DNA of 15,628 bases from Chrysomallon squamiferum (Eukaryota > Mollusca > Gastropoda > Neomphalida > Peltospiridae): positions 18,281,857-18,297,484 of the forward strand of contig CM022676.1 in assembly GCA_012295275.1 (NCBI GenBank), written 5' to 3'. The notes under the pieces are model-generated. The model was not told where the DNA came from. It saw only the letters and a list, made by a program, of their open reading frames with translations, and did not search any database. Position 1 is the first letter of the stretch. Every line of letters begins with the position of its first letter. The translations under genes were made by a program, and so were the position numbers. This document shows positions 1-9,292 of this stretch, in pieces.

Positions 1-30
1 TCTTTGTTTAACTTTTTTTTTGTAATGTAT

Positions 31-182
31 CTAAAAACAGCACTCTGACTCACAAACAATGTGGAATTGATTCACTGGTTTGCTGCTGTTCGGGATGTTG
101 ACATTCGGACTGCTGATCGGGCAATCGTCCGAATAAAGAGAGCACGACAAATTGTCATCATAGATTGAAGGTGTTGTCATAT
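31..182 (-). CDS. Last coding exon of an unrecognised gene (49 codons plus stop)
   Basis: The minus strand shows a good acceptor, attattattcacag, followed by AT and then 49 sense codons and TAG at 33-31. The peptide starts MTTPSIYDDN and ends VNQFHIVCESECCF. It has mixed composition (Asp, Ser, Asn, Pro and four Cys, two of them adjacent near the C-terminus), quite unlike the poly-Leu/Ile/Tyr products of the surrounding repeats. It is also less AT-rich than its flanks. The exon enters in phase 1 (the first two bases complete a codon begun upstream), so earlier exons must exist beyond the ATT tract or outside the window; I found none convincing up to position 1250. The Cys-Cys ending could fit a secreted protein or a palmitoylated tail. 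I do not recognise the family. No poly(A) signal is visible in the 30 bases left before the window edge. Confidence 0.5.
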
Positions 183-185
183 CTG

Positions 186-187
<2 letters not shown>

Positions 188-260
<73 letters not shown>

Positions 261-295
261 ATAAATAAATAAATAAATAAAATAAATAAATAAAT
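188..295. repeat. (AAT)22 microsatellite running into (AAAT)n
   Basis: About 22 uninterrupted AAT units (188-253) followed by AAAT/AAATA units. It lies in the inferred intron directly upstream of the minus-strand exon at 31-182. On the coding strand it reads (ATT)n and ends about five bases before the splice acceptor, so it supplies the T-rich tract. Confidence 0.95.
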
Positions 296-299
296 ATTT

Positions 300-889
300 A
301 GAAATAAAAGAACAGTTGAAAACAATTGACTGCAAGTACAAATTGCACATAATGCATACGATCAATGGCATATACAAATAAATAAATAAATGAAATGATA
401 AATATATAAATTTGCAAACATATCTGTATCATATTACAAAAATACTGTGTAAACCGTTCATTTGTTTATTTATTTATTGTTTTATTTGTAAATTAAAGAA
501 CTCTTAAAGTGAATTACGAACTTTCTAACTTTGAAATGAAAAAAACTACAAAACAACAACCACAAACTAAATATATGTGTGTGTCCATGAACGTTGCAAG
601 TAAAGTAATGAATTCTGTGTGACGATTATGAAGTCAGGTTTCAAAAATTTCATAATAAACAAATGACATTGCTATCGAATGAGAACTCAACACATTTGTA
701 ATCAGGAGTAAAACTACTTCATTTATAATGTATAATGACTTACAGATAATGGAAGAAAAGAAGGATAATTACGACAACTAATCGCAGGACACTACTTTAC
801 TGTGACCACTGAGCCACAAATTATATACAGAAATGTTATTAAGAACAAAACCTAAATTACTAAATTTTATTTTAAAATATCTTACTAGA
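300..889. other. AT-rich DNA without a recognisable gene
   Basis: I see short AAAT runs near 370-390 and 465-478 but no convincing exon. One minus-strand segment has a tidy GTAAGT donor near 750, but the frame needed to join the exon at 31-182 contains a stop, so it is not annotated. Confidence 0.6.
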
Positions 890-966
890 CCAAATAATAA
901 TAAAAATAATAATATTAATAATAATAAGAAGAAGAAGAATAATAAGAATAAATAAATAAATAAATA
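890..966. repeat. Compound AAT/AAG/AAAT microsatellite
   Basis: Imperfect AAT units pass into AAG units and end in AAAT units. Confidence 0.85.
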
Positions 967-977
967 ATTTTTCTTAC

Positions 978-1117
978 CTTTGTTTAAGAAACGAAAAGTT
1001 TAACACATGCAACAAAATTCTCCTCTTATTCGTCTGCTATGCCAGTTTTCCTATTACAGTTTTGAGCGCCGAGAAGCGGGTTTTAACAGACGATACTCAG
1101 TGAGAGGACGATACCAA
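978..1117 (-). other. Segment with strong splice sites at both ends but no open frame
   Basis: On the minus strand, ctattctgttttttcag precedes this 140-base segment and AAAG|GTAAGAAA follows it. Both sites are close to consensus. All three frames contain stops; the longest open stretch after the acceptor encodes about 20 residues beginning WYRPLTEYRL. It cannot be an internal coding exon, but could be a UTR or noncoding-RNA exon, or chance. The plus strand of the same region is open for 81 codons from 1007 but shows no coding character. Confidence 0.2.
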
Positions 1118-1267
1118 CTGAAAAACAGAATAGGGGTTGAAGGTTTGATATTTTCTAGAACACTTTTGTTTCTTGAAGTTTTGAATACTTATAGTAAAGT
1201 AAATAGCAGTACAAGTAGCAACTACGTTAACATAATTTGTGTAATTCATTAATTTTTAAAATATCGG

Positions 1268-1445
1268 ATACAGTCTATCATACATGAACTATTAGTAGAC
1301 GCAGCAACTGATTTGTGGAAGGACTGAGAAAGATAAGACATTTAGTCGCCAAAATCTTATCTTGTTTAAACTTGAATAGTGAACAGGCGGTATCGGGTCT
1401 TTTCGTAAGATATATAAATAAACTTTCCGAATGAAAAACAGAAAT
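1268..1445. repeat. Dispersed repeat family, copy 1
   Basis: Matches the region around 4621-4790 over roughly 150 bases. The best block is CTTGTTTAAACTTGAATA, then GGCG, a shared CGGGTCTTTT and a shared CGAATGAAAAAC. Identity is perhaps 75-80% in that block and lower on the left. It looks like a fragment of an old interspersed element. No terminal repeats or enzyme are visible. Confidence 0.6.
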
Positions 1446-1943
1446 ATCTACAAGTTGAATGTATGATTTTAGTCACGTTTACACAATAGTAATAAAATAA
1501 TAATAATATATATTCCTTTATTATATAGCTTTATTTTATTCTAATTAAAATAAACAAATAAATAAACGATTAAATTCACAATATTATATTATATATTTGA
1601 TTATTTAGCTAAACTAAACAAAGACAACAATTTTCAAGTGTTAGATTCAATAAGGGACTGAATATTATGTCAGCACTGTTAATAGCTGAAACAGGCACGC
1701 AACACAATTGTTTTCAAAGTATTTTAATTTAACACGTGTTGCAATTACCTTATATATTTATTAGAATGGTGTTATCTTTTATTATAATTTTTAATTTCAC
1801 ACACACGCACAAACTGGCAAACACATATACATTGGTTCATAAACATAACGTGAAGTTATATACGAATGCGCGACATTGAAAAATAAAGGTCAAAATGACA
1901 TAATGAAATCTTAGACTTTCGTTATTGTTTCAGTCATAAATAA
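1446..1943. other. AT-rich DNA without a recognisable gene
   Basis: Low-complexity A/T sequence with a short CA-rich patch near 1798-1835. No exon is supported on either strand. Confidence 0.6.
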
Positions 1944-2249
1944 GAATAGCGGCTCTGAATAAAAAAAGTCCCAATTTTTTTTCATTCTGTCGTAAAAAAA
2001 AAATTCAAGTAATGGCAACCTGTGTTAAAATAAGGTAAGTTTATTTTTATAAACTATTAAATAGAACTGACAAAAAACTTAGTCCTCTTCCCTGTAAATT
2101 TACTGACAAAGCTGTAGATATAAAAACAATATATGTGTATGTGTGTGTGTGTTAACAACACGAAACATAGGTATCTAACATATACAGTAAAAATGTTTTT
2201 ATTATTATTATTATTACTATTATTATTATTATTAGTGTTGTTGTTGTTG

Positions 2250-2310
<61 letters not shown>

Positions 2311-2375
2311 AAAAGCGGGCTTCACTTTACGACAAAATGAAAAAACTTGGACTTTTTTATTCAGAGCCGCTATTC
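1944..2375. repeat. Inverted repeat of about 430 bp (possible foldback or MITE-like element)
   Basis: The left arm (1944-1996) starts GAATAGCGGCTCTGAATAAA. The right arm (2326-2375) is nearly its exact reverse complement, ending ATTCAGAGCCGCTATTC. Differences are mainly in A/T run length and a few bases. The ~330-base interior holds a (GT)n patch and a long ATT/GTT tract (2200-2302). I could not define target-site duplications, and similarity outside the arms is weak. It could be a non-autonomous transposon, or two copies of one repeat in opposite orientation. Confidence 0.7.
2200..2302. repeat. (ATT)n with an internal (GTT)n block
   Basis: Mostly pure ATT units, interrupted by about six GTT/TTG units at 2234-2253. 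It sits between the arms of the 1944-2375 inverted repeat. Confidence 0.95.
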
Positions 2376-3050
2376 CTAAGTTTGGTTAGGAGATTTACTC
2401 TTATTTTATTTGACCTGTCCAGAACAACACATACTACTCCACAAAACTGTAAATAAAAGTTGCTGAATTTTTGTCTTCTTATTTAACCTGAGTGTTCATC
2501 CGTTCCAACCAGAACCGGATGAAGCAAACGCGGGGTCCGTAGCAAAACATAACATAGGCCCCTATACTGGCTAGTTACAAAAATAAACGTCCCTCCCTCA
2601 ACCCACGGCCACTATTATCATAGCTTTACACAGAGCATAGATACACCTTCATGTTTGAACAATCAGTCAGATGTATTGTAGAAACAAAAGGAATCGTGTC
2701 AACAGTATAGAAAATCGCTATAATATAACTGCGTGTATGCCCCGAAAACGTGGGTCAAAGTGCACTCCAGTAGTGTGATTCAAGCTCAGATTAAGTTATA
2801 TATCGCGCCTTCGAGATTTTATATGAGCAAAGTCTTTTATAATGGAAGTAGTGTCAAAAGTTCTCAACAACTCACATTCGATGCTCATCAACGTCAGCAT
2901 TTTTAAACGTTTTTCTCCCATTACTAATAACAATTGTTAAAACTTGAATACTAAAACTTAACATAATAAAAACGAATATCATGTTTTTTAAACTGTAACG
3001 AATAAAAACTGTGTAAAATACATATAATAAATCTTGTTTAAATAATTGAA
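2376..3050. other. Unassigned sequence with one strong short hairpin
   Basis: Slightly less AT-rich than its surroundings. It holds a near-perfect hairpin at 2497-2521: CATCCGTTC, a short loop, then GAACCGGATG, with one bulged base. No exon is supported with confidence. The GC-richer stretch 2520-2640 looks like eroded repeat DNA that I cannot name. Confidence 0.45.
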
Positions 3051-3054
3051 ATAA

Positions 3055-3415
<361 letters not shown>

Positions 3416-3480
3416 GAAAAGAAGATTAAAAAATTCAGTTGTTACTTCGACGTTGTTAACTCATCATATGTTTTTGTTTG

Positions 3481-3625
<145 letters not shown>

Positions 3626-3634
3626 AAATCTCAG

Positions 3635-3692
3635 TACCGGCCCTGTCACCCGCCTCCTAGATCATTGTGAATCAGTCCCTTGTTCAAACTAA
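3635..3692 (+). CDS. Possible last exon placed directly after a (CT)49 acceptor tract
   Basis: The CT tract ends tcttcaaatctcag, an ideal pyrimidine tract plus AG. Reading from the second exon base gives TGPVTRLLDHCESVPCSN and then TAA at 3690-3692. The local base composition is clearly less AT-rich than the flanks and the peptide is balanced with two Cys. Against it: only 18 codons, no AATAAA within the next 200 bases, and the 3' end overlaps a tandem duplication. It may be chance. Confidence 0.25.
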
Positions 3693-3885
3693 CTTGAACG
3701 TGCACAGTAAACAAAAGACAAAACATAATCTCTTACATCAAGATTTTAAACACGAGTGTAAGATCTCTATTGAGGTATCATGTATTGATCAAACTAACTC
3801 GAGCGTGCACAGCAAAGAAAAGGCTAAATATGATTTGTAAAACCGCGATTTAAAACACGTGTCTACAGACCTCCTGTGAGGTAGA
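3680..3885. repeat. Diverged tandem duplication, unit about 105 bp
   Basis: Unit 1 starts near 3682 (TTCAAACTAACTTGAACGTG) and unit 2 near 3787 (ATCAAACTAACTCGAGCGTG). Both continue through a shared CACAG, an A-rich stretch, GATTTAAAACACG-like sequence, AGATCTC/AGACCTC and GAGGTA. The offset stays at 105-106 bases and identity is about 70-75% by eye, so this is an old local duplication. Confidence 0.75.
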
Positions 3886-4017
3886 CAGTTTAGTATCTAG
3901 TCACGTTTTTGAGATATTAGTCATTCGGTTTTGTTGTTTGTACGTATTAATGAGAGAGGAGGTCAAAGATCAACCATAATATCTGTGAACAGAAAATTTT
4001 ATACAATGCGTCATACA

Positions 4018-4018
<1 letters not shown>

Positions 4019-4059
<41 letters not shown>

Positions 4060-4137
4060 GCGACGACGACAATAAGATTAATAATAACGACAACAACAAT
4101 AAAGAAACAATAACAATAATAATAACAATAAGAACAG
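4019..4137. repeat. (AAT)13 followed by degenerate AAC/AAT/ACG triplets
   Basis: Pure TAA units (4019-4057) pass into a triplet-periodic but mutated tract with ACG, AAC and AAT units to about 4137. Confidence 0.85.
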
Positions 4138-4139
4138 TA

Positions 4140-4246
4140 AAAGCAACAACACAAAAACAACTTCTTGAGGCACACCAGAGAAATAATTTGTAAGTTCAAA
4201 AAGAAAGAAAAGTTTAAAAAATATTTATCATAAATAAAAGCAATCA

Positions 4247-4278
<32 letters not shown>
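4140..4278 (+). mobile_element. Possible retrocopy 3' end: AATAAA followed by A31
   Basis: AATAAA at 4233-4238 is followed nine bases later by 31 uninterrupted A residues (4248-4278). That spacing is what a reverse-transcribed polyadenylated RNA leaves behind. The sequence before it carries no recognisable open frame, and I could not identify a target-site duplication, so the 5' limit is arbitrary. A chance AATAAA in A-rich DNA is the main alternative. Confidence 0.35.
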
Positions 4279-4280
<2 letters not shown>

Positions 4281-4620
4281 AAGAAAACAGGAGTTGGAAA
4301 TAGCAAATAATATAACATAAAGTCAATCTGTGTTAAAAAAAATCTAATTCAGTAAATATTATTCATAGTCGATATATAAAATATATTTCCCAATCTAACA
4401 CTTAATTATTAAGTATTGTTAGAAATACCCCTACTTTGTAATCTGTTTGCCTACCACATTTGAGAAGAAAAGAATGAGTACAACTAGTATCCTAAAAATT
4501 GTATATAATTCAAAACGTTGTCAATTAATTATTTTTTCTTGTTGTTGTTGTAATTGTTGAAACAAAGGCGTTACATTTAAACTTTGTTACATATAACTAA
4601 TTAATTTTATAAAATGACTT
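4279..4620. other. AT-rich DNA without a recognisable gene
   Basis: No exon, long repeat or structured element is supported here. Confidence 0.6.
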
Positions 4621-4880
4621 TCACAGTCTGTAATAATATAATAATAACAGACACAACAAGCGGTTTGTAGATGGACACTGCAAAATAATACACTTCACCC
4701 CGCCATAAATAAATCTTGTTTAAACTTGAATACTGAACTGGCGAGTCGGGTCTTTTAAATTGTTCGAATGAAAAACGATACAAATAACAATAATAATAAA
4801 AATAATAATAAGTTTTTGTGAATATTATTATGTATGTATGTATGTAAAACCTGGTATTCAATGTTTTAAATAATAAAATA
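4621..4880. repeat. Dispersed repeat family, copy 3 (fullest copy)
   Basis: Shares ordered blocks with 1268-1445 and 3194-3415. On the minus strand it is open across most of its length, with a peptide containing QYSSLNKIYLWRGEVYYFAV. Copy 1, aligned in the same frame, reads HYSSLNKIRFWR before its frame decays. That shared peptide hints that the element once encoded protein, but I do not recognise it. Confidence 0.55.
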
Positions 4881-4931
4881 ATATTAAAAGCGAAAAATAT
4901 ATATATATATACTAAATCTGTGTATGAAAAT

Positions 4932-5008
<77 letters not shown>
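4932..5008. repeat. (CT)7-(GT)31 compound microsatellite
   Basis: CT units run to 4946, then 62 bases of uninterrupted GT (4947-5008). Confidence 0.95.
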
Positions 5009-5009
<1 letters not shown>

Positions 5010-5026
5010 CCTCTTTATCTGATCAG

Positions 5027-5080
5027 TATATGCTGCATTACGTGTTGGCTGGTTTTATTTCGCGGATTTCAGTTGTACGG
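5027..5080 (+). CDS. Possible internal exon (54 nt) of the tyrosine-motif tail gene
   Basis: Acceptor ttcctctttatctgatcag follows the GT microsatellite, and the donor CGG|GTACGTA is close to consensus. All three frames are open across the 54 bases, so coding support is weak. Two chains fit the downstream exons. (1) Phase 1 entry gives YAALRVGWFYFADFSCT and leaves one base to join 5478 in the PAAQNSEAKAT frame. (2) Phase 0 gives YMLHYVLAGFISRISVVR and joins 5478 in the FQPHKTLK frame. I cannot choose between them from sequence alone. Confidence 0.3.
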
Positions 5081-5112
5081 GTACGTAAATTACGAAGCTT
5101 CGAAGTCATTAC

Positions 5113-5300
<188 letters not shown>

Positions 5301-5434
5301 CAAAATTCCGATCAGAAACTTTCAGATAGCAGAAGTGGTACTGTTTACTTTCTTGTCAAACTCTTGGATATATTAACTGAAAATATTCATTCAGTAACAT
5401 CTTAAAATTTATACACTACATCAACACGCCAGCT

Positions 5435-5475
5435 GTTTATTTATTTATTTATTTATTTATCTATTTATTTATTAC
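5435..5475. repeat. (ATTT)n tetranucleotide at a splice acceptor
   Basis: TTTA units with one CTAT interruption, ending ttattacag. The repeat itself forms the T-rich acceptor tract of the next exon. Confidence 0.85.
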
Positions 5476-5477
5476 AG

Positions 5478-5513
5478 TTCCAGCCGCACAAAACTCTGAA
5501 GCAAAAGCTACAG
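5478..5513 (+). CDS. Internal exon of the tyrosine-motif tail gene; donor site ambiguous
   Basis: The acceptor is tttatttattacag. In the most protein-like frame it reads (x)PAAQNSEAKAT and leaves one G, which with the AT opening the next exon gives Asp. That junction needs an intron starting at 5514, where the sequence is CTACAG|ATAAGTG: a textbook donor except that GT is AT. The alternative ends the exon at 5517 with a genuine but weak GT (ATAA|GTGATA) and uses frame FQPHKTLKQKLQI, which also joins the next exon in phase. Reading straight through in the PAAQ frame meets TGA at 5520-5522. Either the first reading holds, with a rare or mutated donor, or the second does, with a weak one. Confidence 0.4.
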
Positions 5514-5569
5514 ATAAGTGATATTATTCTGCCTGTGTCTGTCACTGTACATTTATTTATTTATTACAG

Positions 5570-5622
5570 ATAGTGTGGATGAAAGTTATGTTTATTACAC
5601 ACTGGAGATGGAGAAGAGAAAG
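5570..5622 (+). CDS. Internal exon with YxxL motif, tail of a probable membrane protein
   Basis: Bounded by tttatttattacag and AAG|GTAATT. The frame joining the last exon encodes SVDESYVYYTLEMEKRK, preceded by a codon completed by AT. It enters in phase 1 and leaves in phase 0, which matches the next exon exactly. YYTL fits the Tyr-x-x-hydrophobic pattern used by AP-2 sorting signals and by SH2-binding tails; that is a short motif and could be coincidental. The basic EKRK end and acidic start are typical of a soluble or cytoplasmic segment. I do not recognise the protein family. Confidence 0.55.
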
Positions 5623-5762
5623 GTAATTTAATTGTGCTTATTACTACTACTGCTACGACTACTACCACCATTACTACTACGACTGGTATTAATACCATTG
5701 CTATTGTACCAAAACATTTTCCTTCTTTCTTTCATTCTTATTTTCTATTTTTCTCTCGTTAG

Positions 5763-5969
5763 TTATTCATTGATTCATTGCTTCCCGTGCCTGTACAAGA
5801 AGAAGAAAAGATGACTGAGTCCCAGTATCAGACTCTTTTCTCCAAACAACCATCTGTACGTGACCCGAACAAGGGCACACAACTAGACGTCGTCAACGAG
5901 TTAAAGGGAGATAATTCTTCAGTGACGACAGAGGTTGAAGTTGTTGAACCTCATGTGATGAACTTGTAA
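5763..5969 (+). CDS. Last coding exon of the tyrosine-motif tail gene (68 codons plus TAA)
   Basis: An excellent acceptor (a 40-base C/T-rich tract ending ttctctcgttag) precedes phase-0 codons LFIDSLLPVPVQEEEK, then MTESQYQTLFSKQP, and ends EVVEPHVMNL with TAA at 5967-5969. The peptide is polar and acidic with low-complexity Ser/Thr/Glu/Val near the end, like an intrinsically disordered cytoplasmic tail. SQYQTL fits an ITIM-like (S/I/V/L)xYxxL pattern and also a YxxL sorting signal; a second YxxL lies in the previous exon. Base composition is near 45% GC against roughly 25% around it, which supports coding. AATAAA lies 31 bases after the stop. The extracellular part and any membrane segment would be upstream and are not identified. 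Its function is inferred only from motifs. Confidence 0.65.
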   Translation, partial: LFIDSLLPVPVQEEEKMTESQYQTLFSKQPSVRDPNKGTQLDVVNELKGDNSSVTTEVEVVEPHVMNL

Positions 5970-5999
5970 GAACAAACAGAAAACACCGTCGATAAAACA

Positions 6000-6005
6000 A
6001 ATAAA
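6000..6005 (+). terminator. AATAAA poly(A) signal for the gene ending at 5969
   Basis: It lies 31 bases after the TAA, in a short A-rich 3'UTR. The next feature, ACA|GTGAGT at about 6020, would be a usable donor, so a 3'UTR intron is an alternative reading. Confidence 0.5.
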
Positions 6006-6025
6006 ACACAAGACGAAACAGTGAG

Positions 6026-6026
<1 letters not shown>

Positions 6027-6105
<79 letters not shown>

Positions 6106-6119
6106 CATTATTATTATTA
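6027..6119. repeat. (ATT)31 with one ATC unit; left boundary of the tandem duplication
   Basis: ATT units with a single ATC interruption near 6106. Copy A of the 1.6-kb duplication starts directly after it. Confidence 0.95.
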
Positions 6120-6928
6120 CATCCATTGTCAGTATTTTATGTTAGGTCACATTTGAAGCCAACAACAAGCAAAATAAGGTTTTTGTTAAATTCAGTTTAC
6201 AATGCCATACGTGGTTTGGAATGGAAGAATTAATTATTTTATTTATTTTTAATTTCAGTAATGTTAAGAAATATACTACATTTACTATGAAACGCAGGAG
6301 CATTGCCAGTCACTAATTACATATATGGAATGACTTTCAGTTATATTAATGGTAATTAACGAGAGGAAATTCTTCAACTTTCAGGGGAAAAACAAAAATG
6401 GAGATCTTTAATTGTTATCCACTGAGGAATTTAGCGGTTCGAATCGCTACGAAGAGACGACTGATAAGAAATTAATACTGAAATGCACGACATTCTCATT
6501 TTCTCCCGAAATCCCTGAATTACGAACCAACTTCTAAGTTCTAGAACAAAATTATATACTGTATGAAATTCGTAGAAGAAAGAAAAAGTAATAAAATTTA
6601 AAAGATTTTGCGAAATAAAATGACTGATAATGTAAGACATTATTTATTACTATAGAGTTCACATTTGTTTTACTGAGTAGCTAGAATAACATTGATTAAT
6701 GGAATGGTGAAAAACTAAATTTATGCAGCTTTGCACAGAATAAGAATCAAGTGTTAGCAGTTATTATATTGAAATCAATCGTAAAAGTTATATCATTAGC
6801 TGCTACATGTGTGTTGTTTAAATTAGTCAGAGAAAGAATCAATAAAACTGTTGTTGAAAGATTTGTGGCCGTTTGTTGCTAAATGAACCTGTCCTATTAA
6901 GAGACAAAGCACTCAAATATCAAATTAG

Positions 6929-7048
<120 letters not shown>

Positions 7049-7401
7049 CTCTGTTTGTACGTTTCTTTTTAGTCACTGCCGTCAGATATTTCGTATTGTA
7101 TTTTTCTTTTAATTATGAATGTAATATCTGGACCTCAGCCAACTGTTTCTGTATATATTTTATGGCAATATTTGGACGTAAGCCAGCTCTACAATAATGG
7201 AAAGTAACGTCAAAGAGAACAGTTCTGTGTGAATGTATGAATATTTTTGTATGTGTGTATACGCATACAACAAAAGAGAGGTCAACAGAGAGAGATATAT
7301 TATTTGTCATTATATTTTTCTTCCCGTGAGAACTTTTGAACAACTTAACTACGTCTATATCTATACTTTTACGTTTTATACATTAAATATTTAATTCGTA
7401 C

Positions 7402-7496
7402 CTGAAATTCATGCCTGTAGGTGACACCAACACCACAGACATTGTCAGCAACAGCAACAATCTCACCAGCACATCGTGTACCATGATGGTTTGTGG
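7402..7496 (-). CDS. Isolated exon of a furin/kexin-type proprotein convertase (catalytic His region), copy A
   Basis: The minus strand gives ttattttgttgcag, then a 95-base exon, then CAG|GTACGA. The 31 residues contain HGTRCAGEIVAVADNVCGVG, an unmistakable match to the active-site His block of subtilisin-like (S8, kexin subfamily) proprotein convertases, which cleave precursors at basic sites in the secretory pathway. The His before GTRC is the catalytic His (His194 in furin numbering, from memory) and is present here. Two oddities: family members usually have one more residue between the Asn and the V/I-C of this block, in the loop that helps bind a structural calcium; and the exon ends TYRHEFQ rather than the usual AYNA-x-x-GG. 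The exon enters in phase 1 and leaves in phase 0. I found no other convertase exon (no Asp or Ser block) in the window. It is either a diverged paralogue with long introns or a captured, decaying exon. Confidence 0.75.
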
Positions 7497-7707
7497 CTGC
7501 AACAAAATAATCAGAATACTTTTAATTTTACTGTTCAAGTCTTTACTTTTATTCAAAATCAAAACTGATTATAACATATACATTCAGTATGAGATTTTTG
7601 ACTTAGACTTAGCATATATTTTTTTTATTATTCATCACTGATCCAGAAAACAACTGATAATATCTGAAATGTTGCCCTGGATTATGGTTGATAATCTTTA
7701 TATTATA

Positions 7708-7831
<124 letters not shown>

Positions 7832-8641
7832 ATCCATTGTCAGTATTTTACGTTAGGTCACATGTGAAGCCAACAACAAGCAAAATAAGGTTTTTGTTAA
7901 ATTCAGTTTACAATGCCATACGTGGTTTGGAATGGAAGAATTAATTATTTTATTTATTTTTAATTTCAGTAATGTTAAGAAATATACTACATTTACTATG
8001 AAACGCAGGAGCATTGCCAGTCACTAATTACATATATGGAATGACTTCCAGTTATATTAATGGTAATTAACGAGAGGAAATTCTTCAACTTTCAGGGAAA
8101 AAACAAAAATGGAGATCTTTAATTTTAATCCACTGAGGAATTTAGCGGTTCGAATCGCTACGAAGAGACGACTGATAAGAAATTAATACTGAAATGCATG
8201 ACATTCCCACTTTCTCCCGAAATCCGTGAATTACGAACCAACTTCTAAGTTCTAGAACAAAATTATATACTGTATGAAATTCGTAGAAGAAAGAAAAAGT
8301 AAAAAAAAATTTAAAAGATTTTGCAAAATAAAATGACTGATGATGTAAGACATTATTTATTACTATAGAGTTCACATTTGTTTTACTGAATAGCTAGAAT
8401 AACATTGATTAATGGAATGGTGAAAAACTAAATTTATGCAGCTTAGCACAGAATAAGAATCGAGCGTTAGCAGTTATTATATTGAAATCAATCGTAAAAG
8501 TTATATCATTAGCTGCTACATGTGTGTTGTTTAAATTAGTCAGAGAAAGAATCAATAAAACTGTTGTTGAAAGATTTGTGGCTGTTTGTTGCTAAATGTC
8601 CCTGTCCTATTAAGAGACAAAGCACTCAAATATCAAATTAG

Positions 8642-8642
<1 letters not shown>

Positions 8643-8714
<72 letters not shown>

Positions 8715-8731
8715 TTATTATTATTATTATT

Positions 8732-8815
<84 letters not shown>

Positions 8816-8845
8816 TATTGATTTATTTATTTATTTATTTATTTC
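8643..8845. repeat. (ATT)n/(ATTT)n tract inside copy B
   Basis: Two long ATT blocks separated by short TTTTA and ATTT interruptions, ending in ATTT units at 8845. It is a longer version of the 6929-7048 tract. Confidence 0.95.
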
Positions 8846-9197
8846 TCTGTTTGTACGTTTCTTTTTAGTCACTACTGTCAGACACTTTGTATTGTATTTT
8901 TCTTTTAATTATGAATATAATATTTGGACGTCAGCCAACTGTTTTTGTATATATTTTATGGCAATATTTGGACGTAAGCCAGCTCTACAATAATGGAAAG
9001 TAACGTCGAAGAGAACAGTTCTGTGTGAATGTATGAATGTTTTTGTGTGTGTGTATACGTATACAACAAAGGAGAGGTCAACAGAGAGAGATATATTATT
9101 TGTCATTATATTTTTCTTCCCGTGAGAACTTTTATACAACTTAACTACATCTATATCTATACTTTTACGTTTTATACATTAAATATTTAATTCATAC

Positions 9198-9292
9198 CTG
9201 AAATTCATGCCTGTAAATGACACCAACACCGCAGACATTGTCAGCAACAGCAACAATCTCACCAGCACATCGTGTACCATAATGGTTTGTGG
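9198..9292 (-). pseudogene. Convertase exon, copy B, with catalytic His replaced by Tyr
   Basis: Same 95-base length, phases and splice signals as copy A (acceptor cattttgttgcag, donor CAG|GTATGA). Four bases differ: CAT to TAT changes the catalytic His to Tyr, giving NHYGTRCAGE; one change in the second Cys codon is silent; two changes in one codon turn Thr to Ile near the end. With His lost, a protein using this exon could not have normal serine-protease activity. The exon differs from copy A at about the same rate as its flanks, which argues for neutral decay. An inactive alternative exon remains formally possible because splice sites and frame are intact. Confidence 0.72.

Noticed and set aside
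177-377. Long open frames made of Tyr, Leu, Ile or Ser runs over ATT, CT and GT tracts (here, and at 2133, 2872, 3478, 4920, 6021, 6873, 7669, 8586, 12105 and 12152)
   Set aside because: They are translations of microsatellites. Triplet and dinucleotide tracts stay open by construction.
1007-1252. 81-codon plus-strand open frame starting MQQNSPLIRL
   Set aside because: No recognisable motif, an AT-rich second half, no splice or poly(A) context; the opposite strand has the better splice signals.
2725-2795. Minus-strand peptide NLSLNHTTGVHFDPRFRG as an exon
   Set aside because: Plausible composition, but the only nearby acceptor is poor and a stop lies just upstream and downstream. No homology is recognised.
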